A DNA stretch of 41,609 nucleotides. Origin: Bacteroidia bacterium. Its GTDB lineage: Bacteria; Bacteroidota; Bacteroidia; B-17B0; Aurantibacillaceae. The DNA is taken from the NCBI GenBank assembly GCA_016787445.1, contig JAEUTQ010000025.1:1-41609 (forward strand). The letters are read 5' to 3'. Below are positions 36,601 through 41,609 of the stretch, one piece after another; position 1 is the first letter of the stretch; each line of letters opens with the position of its first letter. The notes beneath the pieces were generated by a model. The model was not told the origin of the DNA. It saw only the letters and a program-made list of their open reading frames with translations, and did no database searches. A program made the translations under genes and the position numbers.

Positions 36601-37999
36601 TGCTTCCACTACACAAACTGTGAATGGAGTTGGAGCTGGTGTTTATTCTGCAACAGTTACGGATGCTTATGGTTGTACGGTAAGTGGTGTGGTTAATGTG
36701 ATACAACCAAATCAATTATTATTAAATGTGAGTGCTAATCAAACCATTTGTTACGGACAATCAGCGCAAATATTTGCGGCAGGTTCAGGTGGAACTACTC
36801 CATACACGTATAGCTGGACACCAAGCACCTTAGTTGGTGGCGGTCCGCATGCTGTGAACCCAACCAGCAGTGCGTCTTATCAAGTATTCTTAACGGATAT
36901 TAATAATTGTACTACATCACCGAAAACAATTATTGTTAATGTATTACCACAATTAACGGCTACCGGTTATGCGGTTACTAAGTGTGATGGAGCTATGGCT
37001 TCATTTAGTGCACAAGTAGCTAGTCCGGGTAATGGAGGTCCTTACACTTACAACTGGAGTAATGGTTCAACTTCGTCAAGCATAAATGTTCAAGCAAATT
37101 ATGCAACCACACCTAATGTTTATACATTAACTATAAGTGATGGATGTTCAGTTCCTAATGCGGTTGCATTATATACTTTAGATGTGAATCCATTGCCAAG
37201 CGGTACCATCACGGCTGATGTAACTTCCGGATGCGCACCTCTAAGCGTGAATTTCAGCGCAGTTGGTACATCTACAACAGATGTTTTAAACTGGAGTTTC
37301 GGAAATGGTTTAGGTTCGGGTAGTCCGATTAATAATGTTTATACAGATCCTGGAGTTTATACCGTACAATTAAACATTACCAACCAATTTGGTTGCAAGA
37401 TGGAATATGTAAATCAAAATTACATTCAAGTATTTGGTGTTCCTGTAGCTGAATTCTTCCCAACTCCGCAATCGGCTACCATTTTAGATCCGGGAATTCA
37501 CTTTACGAATACTTCAACAGGCGCATCGAGCTACTTCTGGGATTTTGGTGATTATAATTCTCCATTCAATAACACAACAGCAATGCACCCTGACCACGTA
37601 TATGAATTAGCAGGAGTATATCAAGTATATCTCGTTGCAATCAACGATAAGGGTTGTATGGATACTGTAATGCATTTAGTTGAAATTACACCTGATTATG
37701 CATTATACATTCCAAATGTATTTACGCCGGATGGTAACGGATTAAACGATACATTCCAGCCTAAAGGTGTAGGTATAGATGAAGATGACTATAAGATGTA
37801 CATCTTTGATCGTTGGGGTGAAATTATCTTTACCAGCGATGAATTCCGCAAAGGTTGGGATGGTACAGTGAAAGGTTCAACTAAATTAGCTGAACAAGGC
37901 GTGTATGTTTACCGAATCCTGGTGAAAGATTTAGGCGGTACTGTTCATGAGTACATCGGACATGTAACCAACTTAATCCGACAAAAAGGAGTGGATTAA
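30635..37999 (+). CDS. giant SprB-repeat adhesin-like protein with gliding-motility C-terminal domain
   Basis: From the ATG at 30635 the protein has 2454 residues. That start gives a good signal peptide (MRKIFYFSLALVLSFVVSKSSFA), which the GTG-start version at 30548 buries. An unrecognised Trp/Cys-containing N-terminal region (about 25-165) is followed by Ig/PKD-like domains (about 170-412). Then come about 21 SprB-type repeats (413-2022), Ig and PKD domains including FWDFGDYNSP, and a C-terminal domain (about 2356-2454) with IPNVFTPDGNGLNDTF and FDRWGEIIF. That C-terminal domain is the gliding-motility-associated type B signal for T9SS export. In Flavobacterium, SprB is the mobile adhesin moved by the gliding motor. 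This is a relative by domain content, but whether the organism glides is not shown; type B proteins usually work with a PorP/SprF-like partner, and none is adjacent here. Confidence 0.9.
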   Translation: MRKIFYFSLALVLSFVVSKSSFASHGMALVNPSFTVGATALTFTASSNAATCGGGPYWLQVELRCTAGQLTGTPPATMQTNLLNWAGPGVTYANFPWYNALLNVPNYNIASSWPDQCTTEPYHPVTIPYTGLCPGQTYFFSAREWVSGTNTVGPWTTPSSFVVPGVFVPLNFNVVASPTLFCSPGCSTLSVNSIAGGCGAGASVLWSPGGSTLNSVVVCPGATTTYSATVNTPCNTLTKTVQVTVVPAVSAAFTPVNSTGCTGVPVNFNHTGTAGVSHTWAATPAAGVTVTTVNSANPSMTFANAGVYTISHTVAIGSCTNVVTTNITIGAINPAFTVPTGTQCLQGNSFNFNATTAAGTHTYAFNPAAGAPPTGFTANYGPAVFTTPGTYTVTHTINNGGCVGTATRVVVVNPQPTGVLTPSNATCGLNNGSIVITNTSGAGQTVTGFSVNGTAIPTQTATGLGAGNYNVTMVNNFGCTVTLTTTIINSPVITALATTSINPTCGNNNGSITLGGVTGGTPTFSYNVNGGAYSTSPPLTNLGSGTYTIGVIDSKGCTFVKTVVLANAAGPTAITLTTSPATCLGTAGSMSITGVTGGSPAYTFSVNGVSTGSVTGALTAGTHTVLVRDLNGCTFQTTFNIGTVTGPTAGTVVTTNAACGNANGSATVTAVTGGLAPYQYSFNGGPFSTNNFVGSLTAGSYTVIVRDANSCTVAINYVVGNTGSPVSNIAGQTNVSCFGGTNGTFTVNTAGGTPGYSYTLTPGNITSGTGVYTNLAQGAYVVNVKDAAGCVTTVSVNITQPTALTLTLASVPPLCSGGSNGSITGTGGGGTSPYQFSLNGGPFQVGNTFTGVSSGVYNVTIRDNNNCTLTQSVQVTQPSGMTLTVNSSNANCTAANGTASVSVSGGSPAYTYNWSSGGGTAAQTNPLVAGTYTVTVTDVNSCTATAVAVINSTPGGTAVISGSVNPSCNGFTNGSMTAGFTGAMSAPISYSWSNGQNTQTATGLGAGTYTVTLTDAFGCTSSVAGTLSEPGALDIMTGTVAVSCFNGSNGSATAIYNGGGTPPLTYLWAPGGATTATSSNLPAGVYTVTVTDSKGCTAVASATVTQPTSVTVTSTVTAANCGQANGSATVSATGGTPAYSYTWSTSATGSTLGGVVAGTYTITVADAAGCITTAAATIPNTSGPTISLATQTNVSCFGGNNGIATTTVTGGATPYIYLWSNGQVTGTATNLQAGVYTATVTDNNGCISSTSVTITQPPALTVTASGTNPLCFNATNGTANAGVLGGTAGYNYAWVPSGSTVSNPTGLGPGNHIVTVTDANGCIATASVSLINPAQMSAAVTGTNVTCFGACNGMANATTSNAIGAVVYFWTGGPAPLTTQNITNLCPGTYSMVATDLNGCTASASVIITQPTQLTASITGIGNASCAGYNDGFATVAPAGGTPAYTYSWLPIGGSGSTANNLTAGTYTAVITDAMGCTANAIATVTQPAALQSTLTTANVTCNGLNNGTGNVAYSGGTGPYTFLWLPTLNNTSTVNNLPPGTHTIQITDNLGCITTQTALITQPAALTAVVSASNSNCTQANGNACVVAGGGAGGYTYQWTGNPLFTNSCINNVVAGSYTVTVTDANGCTASGVALINDIAGPSVVVTATTPVSCFGGSNGSANVSISGGVGTISILWSHLAQTVANVNNLPAGFHSITITDGAGCVASASVNITQPTLLVSAISNVTMVTCSGANNGTATMLVNGGTPAYTYTWTPSSQSSSVAVSMGPGIYTCAVSDANGCTTSQTVNISQPNPLQISSFSVTNLSCFNNNSGQVNTTIIGGSPAYSITWSPAQPANPIITNLPAGTYSLTVTDTKSCSVSGVYIVTQPTQLTSAATATPATCGNANGSATVTVNGGTPGYNYNWNTPTPQNTSVATGMASNTWSCIITDANGCIITQSVTVPNAPGPVLAAMNYTAPLCFGQQNGAMSITFTSGTAPYTFNWNNPSASTTQTVNGVGAGVYSATVTDAYGCTVSGVVNVIQPNQLLLNVSANQTICYGQSAQIFAAGSGGTTPYTYSWTPSTLVGGGPHAVNPTSSASYQVFLTDINNCTTSPKTIIVNVLPQLTATGYAVTKCDGAMASFSAQVASPGNGGPYTYNWSNGSTSSSINVQANYATTPNVYTLTISDGCSVPNAVALYTLDVNPLPSGTITADVTSGCAPLSVNFSAVGTSTTDVLNWSFGNGLGSGSPINNVYTDPGVYTVQLNITNQFGCKMEYVNQNYIQVFGVPVAEFFPTPQSATILDPGIHFTNTSTGASSYFWDFGDYNSPFNNTTAMHPDHVYELAGVYQVYLVAINDKGCMDTVMHLVEITPDYALYIPNVFTPDGNGLNDTFQPKGVGIDEDDYKMYIFDRWGEIIFTSDEFRKGWDGTVKGSTKLAEQGVYVYRILVKDLGGTVHEYIGHVTNLIRQKGVD
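31871..36700 (+). repeat. about 21 in-frame SprB-type repeats of 76-77 codons
   Basis: Each unit has the form TQPxxLT...(V)xCxGxxNGxA...GGTPxYTYxW...NLxAGTYTVTVTDANGCT. Twenty-one units fill residues 413-2022, an average of 76.7 residues. Each has one Cys near the start and one in NGCT, probably a disulfide joining the ends of each beta-sandwich. Units 13 (34625-34858) and 16 (35318-35545) carry two extra cysteines each. DNA identity between units is moderate, so the array is old compared with the Ig array at 7670. Confidence 0.92.
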
Positions 38000-38020
38000 T
38001 AAAACTCATCATAATAAAAA

Positions 38021-38046
38021 AAGCCCGAATCACTTCGGGCTTTTTT
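38021..38046. terminator. bidirectional terminator between SprB-repeat gene and convergent operon
   Basis: GCCCGA (38023-38028) pairs with TCGGGC (38035-38040) around a six-base loop, with runs of A before and six T after. It serves the plus-strand giant gene (stop at 37999) and the minus-strand operon ending at 38066. Confidence 0.92.
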
Positions 38047-38065
38047 ATTGGATTTATTTTCTTCT

Positions 38066-38692
38066 TTACTTTTTAATTTTTCCGTTAAGCTGAATATCGC
38101 TTATTGCTAATTGGTCAAATTTATCACCTTTATAAAGTTCAAGAACTCTTAAGCGAATCCTGTATCGACGTGATTTTTCAATTTTTAATTTGTCGATATC
38201 AATGCCCTGCATTTTGTAAGTGTTTTCAAATGTGATTTCGGCATAAGGTTTTTCATTAATGCTCATCGACACTTTTTTGAGACGGGAATAGTTCTTCCAG
38301 GTTTGCATGTCTTTTCTCCAGCCGTTAGCAAAATAAATGCTTCTGATCTCCGCACTGGGAACTTCTGCATTTTCCTCAATATCAATTACAATTTCAATCA
38401 CTTCATTTTTACCATCCCAAGCGGTGAGCCAACATGTTTTCATGTTTCCATCGAACATGTTTTTTACTTCGAAATTATCAGGACCAATGGGCTCAGCTTT
38501 ATCTTTAACAACGCCTTCCGGAATTAAATACTCTGTAATATCATTATTGCTGCGATTGTGTTTTTCATATTCGTCGTTACCATACACATCGAAATGGTCT
38601 ACGTTTGTTTCGTAAATAAGGATTTCATATCCGTCTTGCGAAAAGCACTGAAGACTAAAAGCCGCGAATGCCGTTATGAGAAGTTTTTTCAT
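38066..38692 (-). CDS. exported protein with NADase-type glycan-binding (discoidin-like) domain
   Basis: The 208-residue protein has a signal peptide (MKKLLITAFAAFSLQCFSQ). The region from about 75 has FEVKNMFDGNMKTCWLTAWDG, then IEIVIDIEENAEVPSAEIRSIYFANGW, RLKKVSMSI and LAISDIQLNG. These are the strands of the discoidin-like fold described as the NADase-type glycan-binding domain. No NADase or other catalytic part is present. It is the last gene of the DUF2520-KdsC-UbiA-Maf operon and starts one base after the maf stop. Its mature location is periplasmic or outer surface, and carbohydrate binding is the likely activity from family resemblance only. A bidirectional terminator follows. Confidence 0.65.
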   Translation of the reverse strand: MKKLLITAFAAFSLQCFSQDGYEILIYETNVDHFDVYGNDEYEKHNRSNNDITEYLIPEGVVKDKAEPIGPDNFEVKNMFDGNMKTCWLTAWDGKNEVIEIVIDIEENAEVPSAEIRSIYFANGWRKDMQTWKNYSRLKKVSMSINEKPYAEITFENTYKMQGIDIDKLKIEKSRRYRIRLRVLELYKGDKFDQLAISDIQLNGKIKK

Positions 38693-38693
38693 A

Positions 38694-39287
38694 TTAAAAC
38701 TTTATTAATTCTTCGAATAATTCTTTTACCGGTAATCCCATCACATTATAAAAACTACCTTCAATTTTGTCTATACCAATATAGCCAATCCAATCCTGAA
38801 CACCATAACCTCCGGCTTTATCGTATGGATTATAATTTGTTAAATAATATTCTATTTCCTCGTTTTTAAGTGATTTAAAATACACTTTGCTGGCATCAAA
38901 GAAAACCGTTTGTTTATTCGCGCTCTTCAAGCACACACCGGTAAATACTTCATGCATTTTTCCACTTAAGGTTTCAAGCATGATTTTACCTTCTTTGAAA
39001 TTAGCAGGTTTGTTTAATACTTTTCCTTCGCACCAAACGATGGTGTCGGCTGTAATTAACAATTCATTTTCTTTTAATTCATCCGGAAAAGCATCTGCCT
39101 TTTTTTCTGCCAGATAGAGCGGAATTTCCTGCGCCTGTAAATCGGAAGGGAACGATTCATCGGCGTTAATTGGCATAAGCCGATATTCAAATCCTAAACT
39201 CTTTAATAACTCTTGTCGGCGCGGAGAACCTGAGCCTAGAATAATTTTATATGGAAACTCTTTTAGAAGATTGTCAATGCTATTCAT
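38694..39287 (-). CDS. maf: Maf-family nucleotide pyrophosphatase
   Basis: The 197-residue protein has the Maf signature LGSGSPRRQELLKSLG (about residues 17-32). It also has the conserved ITADTIV (about 78-84) with the catalytic Asp, and YGVQDWIGYIGIDKIEGSFYNVMGLP near the end. Maf proteins hydrolyse non-canonical or modified nucleoside triphosphates, especially dTTP, UTP or methylated forms, to monophosphates, cleaning the nucleotide pool. The start overlaps the end of the prenyltransferase gene by 8 bases, which indicates translational coupling. Confidence 0.94.
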   Translation of the reverse strand: MNSIDNLLKEFPYKIILGSGSPRRQELLKSLGFEYRLMPINADESFPSDLQAQEIPLYLAEKKADAFPDELKENELLITADTIVWCEGKVLNKPANFKEGKIMLETLSGKMHEVFTGVCLKSANKQTVFFDASKVYFKSLKNEEIEYYLTNYNPYDKAGGYGVQDWIGYIGIDKIEGSFYNVMGLPVKELFEELIKF

Positions 39288-40242
39288 AAATCAATTTAAT
39301 CATAAATGTAAAGGCCACTCCAAAAAGCATAATGAACTTTAATAATAAACTGGCTACTTTATATTGAAAAGGTGTTTTAGCTCTGATGGTTTGAAGTATC
39401 AAAATCAGTAAAGGAATAAAAACCGTCATGATGAGATAAAAAGAAGCGGTTTTTTGTTGCCACATCCAAAGCTTGAGAATAGAGAAGCTTAAAATTCCCA
39501 ATGTAATAATGATTAAAAAGAAGGTGACCACTTTTGTGGTGATGATGCCCCAAGAAATTGGCATTGTTTTTCCTCCCGTTTGAATGTCACCATTAAAATC
39601 TTCCATGTCTTTTACAATTTCTCTAATCAATGAAGTTAAGAAAGCAAATCCTGCAAATAATCCGGTGATTATTAAAAGTCGCTTTAAATTAAGCGAGTTT
39701 TGATCAAAGTAAGCTGTATTCTCATGAACACCATTTAGTACTTCATATGCATAGGGCATAAGCGGAATAAGTCCGGTTAATACAGCAATTACTAAATTAC
39801 CGGTGAGAAGTTGTTTTTTAAAATGTGTTGAATAAAACCAAAGCAAAGTAATGGCAATTATTTGAAACAAAACTAATCGGAGTGCAAAGCAGCGATAAGC
39901 TAACCAAGCGCCTAAAATCAACCCTAAGCCGCTAAATATTAAATGCAATAACATCGCTGTGCGTCGTTTAATCACAACGTCAATTACTACTGTTTCCGGG
40001 TGATTGATATGATCGGTTTTCACATCAAAATAATCATTAATGATGTATCCTGCAGCAGCAATAAGTGTGGTGCTTAATACAAGCATCCAAAAATGAAATT
40101 CGGAGAAGTATACCTGATCCATTACGGGCTTTATCACAAAATAGCGAATGCTGCTCATGGTGAAAACCATAATCAGTAAATTTTCAAACCTAATTAATTT
40201 TAAAAAGGCAAAAAACTTATTTTGCAATAATCGGTTGGTCAT
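39280..40242 (-). CDS. UbiA-family prenyltransferase (geranylgeranylglycerol-phosphate transferase-like)
   Basis: The 320-residue protein is a polytopic membrane protein with about eight hydrophobic segments. The first prenyl-diphosphate site is NDYFDVKTD (69-77). A second Asp-rich motif KDMEDFNGD lies about residues 210-220. Both are needed for Mg-dependent transfer of a prenyl group. Bacteroidota members of this type are commonly annotated as geranylgeranylglycerol-phosphate geranylgeranyltransferases because they resemble archaeal lipid enzymes. The real acceptor is not known to me. It sits 18 bases after the KdsC-like gene and overlaps maf by 8 bases. Confidence 0.88.
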   Translation of the reverse strand: MTNRLLQNKFFAFLKLIRFENLLIMVFTMSSIRYFVIKPVMDQVYFSEFHFWMLVLSTTLIAAAGYIINDYFDVKTDHINHPETVVIDVVIKRRTAMLLHLIFSGLGLILGAWLAYRCFALRLVLFQIIAITLLWFYSTHFKKQLLTGNLVIAVLTGLIPLMPYAYEVLNGVHENTAYFDQNSLNLKRLLIITGLFAGFAFLTSLIREIVKDMEDFNGDIQTGGKTMPISWGIITTKVVTFFLIIITLGILSFSILKLWMWQQKTASFYLIMTVFIPLLILILQTIRAKTPFQYKVASLLLKFIMLFGVAFTFMIKLIYE

Positions 40243-40260
40243 TAATACAAATATATCAAA

Positions 40261-40773
40261 TTACCAGTTAGCAATTTCCCATTGGCCTTGTACACGCATA
40301 ACTTGTTCGATAATGTCGCGTACACAGCCTTCTCCGCCATTTTTAGGCGAAATGTAAGAGCAGATCGATTTAATTTCAGGAGCAGAGTCATTCGGACAAG
40401 CAGCAACGCCTACGCGGCTCATAATCTCATAGTCAGGCAAATCATCTCCCATATACATCACTTGTTCATCGTTAATGTTATGTTCATAGATGAAGTCTTT
40501 ATAACATTGTAGCTTATCGTGTTGATTTATGAAGATGTGTTCTATGCCGGAGCGGGTAAGCAAATTTTTTATGGCTACATTATTTCCGCCGGAAATGATA
40601 ACCAATTTGTATTTTTTCTGCACGGCTAAGTGTATGGCATAACCGTCTTTTGAAAATACATTACGTACTACTTCACCGTTTTCCATCACCAATACTTTGC
40701 CATCTGTAAATACGCCATCTACATCAAACATCAGAGTAGTTATTTTATTAAGTTTCTCCTTAAAGTTTTGCAT
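40261..40773 (-). CDS. KdsC-like HAD phosphatase
   Basis: From the ATG at 40773 the protein has 170 residues, the usual size of KdsC. A longer in-frame version from TTG at 40791 is less likely. HAD motif I is DVDGVFTDG with Asp17 and Asp19, motif II is ISGG, and motif IV is YMGDDLPDYEIM. The tail KNGGEGCVRDIIEQVM matches the KdsC C-terminal loop GGxGAxR-like region. KdsC removes phosphate from 3-deoxy-D-manno-octulosonate 8-phosphate in lipopolysaccharide synthesis. No other Kdo gene is adjacent, so another phosphosugar or phosphononulosonate is possible. The gene overlaps the end of the DUF2520 gene by 14 bases. Confidence 0.85.
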   Translation of the reverse strand: MQNFKEKLNKITTLMFDVDGVFTDGKVLVMENGEVVRNVFSKDGYAIHLAVQKKYKLVIISGGNNVAIKNLLTRSGIEHIFINQHDKLQCYKDFIYEHNINDEQVMYMGDDLPDYEIMSRVGVAACPNDSAPEIKSICSYISPKNGGEGCVRDIIEQVMRVQGQWEIANW

Positions 40774-41575
40774 TGGTTTGTTGTTTTGCAATGAGACGAC
40801 TGATTGACTTATAGGTGCGTTTTAATTCGCTGTGCTTTTTTAACAGGGCATTATGTTTTTGTAATGTCTTTTTATCTTTTCGTGCAGCCGGACCGGTTTG
40901 CACTAAACTTGGATTTCCGAAAACCGCCTTTTTTGCGGTGGTATTAATGAGCGGACCTAAATACTTAAAATAAGATTCGTTTAATTCTTTATCGAGAAAA
41001 GAATATGCCGAAGCATACATGGCATTGCTGAAGTTTCCTGCTATTACGGCAGCCAAATGAAGTTTAAGTCGGTTTGCAGAATTTAATTTCACCACAGAGT
41101 TACTGAAGAGTCGAGCTAAACTGTTTAAATAATCAAGTGATTTTTTATTGGAGGCTTCAATGAACACCGGAACTTCCTGCCAGTTGACGCTCTGTCCGAA
41201 TGAAAAAGTTTGTAAAGGATAAAATACCCCAATGTTTTTAGAGGCGCTGTTTAATTCTTTCAAATCAGTGGTTCCGGAAGTATGTAATACCAAAGCTTTT
41301 GTTTTAAGCTTTTTTATTTTAGTTGCCACTTGTTTAATAGAATTATCACCACTACAGATAAAAAAAACATCACTGTCTTCTTTCACTTTTTTCCACTCAG
41401 CAGTAATGTTTACTTTGAATTCTTTATGAAGTTGTTTCAGGCGTGGGGTTACAGATCGGTTGTAAACTGTAATATCGAAACGTTTAAAAAAAGATAAATG
41501 CGATACAATATGCCAGGCAATATTTCCACTGCCGATGATAGTGATTTTTATCTTTTTATTTTTTTTAAGCGCCAC
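40760..41575 (-). CDS. Rossmann-fold and DUF2520 domain protein
   Basis: The 271-residue protein starts at GTG (41575); an in-frame stop lies seven codons upstream (41594-41596) and no ATG intervenes. The N-terminal Rossmann fold has IIGSGNIAWHI, a GxGxxA-type NAD(P)-binding turn, then the strand DVFFICSGDNSIKQVA. The middle has LHTSGTTDLKEL and FYPLQTFS, and the C-terminal helical DUF2520 part has LHLAAVIAGNFSNAMY. The layout resembles ketopantoate or pyrroline-carboxylate reductases, but the reaction is unknown. It is the first visible gene of the five-gene minus-strand operon; its promoter is probably outside or at the window edge (41576-41609). Confidence 0.88.
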   Translation of the reverse strand: MALKKNKKIKITIIGSGNIAWHIVSHLSFFKRFDITVYNRSVTPRLKQLHKEFKVNITAEWKKVKEDSDVFFICSGDNSIKQVATKIKKLKTKALVLHTSGTTDLKELNSASKNIGVFYPLQTFSFGQSVNWQEVPVFIEASNKKSLDYLNSLARLFSNSVVKLNSANRLKLHLAAVIAGNFSNAMYASAYSFLDKELNESYFKYLGPLINTTAKKAVFGNPSLVQTGPAARKDKKTLQKHNALLKKHSELKRTYKSISRLIAKQQTNAKL

Positions 41576-41609
41576 TTGCTTCGGATTTTGATTTTAGTTT
41601 TTTATAGCG

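Noticed and set aside
31871..36700. Regular repeats considered as a CRISPR or satellite
   Set aside because: Units are about 230 bases, keep the reading frame and match the SprB protein repeat; there are no conserved short direct repeats with unique spacers.

Overview
The window is chromosomal DNA from an AT-rich member of the Bacteroidota. Several signs agree. Three large secreted proteins carry type IX secretion (T9SS) C-terminal signals, two of type A and one gliding-motility (type B) form. There is a TonB-dependent receptor with a carboxypeptidase-like N-terminal domain. Upstream regions carry the phylum's TAnnTTTG -7 promoter element, and start codons follow A-rich leaders without clear Shine-Dalgarno sequences. 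The RpoB, RpoC and EF-Tu sequences look Bacteroidota-like. I cannot place it below class level from sequence alone. I see no phage, insertion sequence, CRISPR array or recognisable defence island.

Layout. 1-888: 3' end of a PurF-like amidophosphoribosyltransferase that begins outside the window. 895-4407 (minus): tight operon of an SDR oxidoreductase, a small exported protein and a TonB-dependent receptor. 4449-9892 (plus): a small outer-membrane barrel protein, then a 1586-residue T9SS cargo made of a sortilin-type propeller, a PKD domain and nine Ig-like repeats. 9939-13545 (minus): a stand-alone DsbD-N-like protein, DsbD, and an SPL-type radical SAM protein.

13722-27258 (plus): the translation/transcription core. 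A strong promoter drives tRNA-Thr(TGT), tRNA-Tyr(GTA), tRNA-Gly(TCC), tRNA-Thr(GGT) and tuf; then come tRNA-Trp(CCA), secE, nusG, rplK, rplA, rplJ, rplL, rpoB and rpoC, closed by a strong terminator. Non-coding structures punctuate it: a 172-nt spacer between tRNAs with competing hairpins, a UUCG-capped hairpin after tuf, a duplicated motif before secE, a structured leader before rplK, and an attenuator-like hairpin between rplL and rpoB.

27341-27751 (minus): a bacilliredoxin. 27876-30479 (plus): a seven-repeat SBBP propeller T9SS cargo followed at once by a membrane fatty acid hydroxylase. 30635-37999: a 2454-residue adhesin-like protein with about 21 SprB-type repeats and a gliding-motility C-terminal domain. 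38066-41575 (minus): compact operon of DUF2520 protein, KdsC-like phosphatase, UbiA-family prenyltransferase, Maf pyrophosphatase and an exported NADase-type glycan-binding-like protein.

The coding content is mostly recognisable. The least explained parts are the RNA elements in the tRNA-tuf-rpoBC operon, the repeat architecture of the two giant surface proteins, and the paired DsbD-N genes. I found no convincing wholly new multi-gene system.
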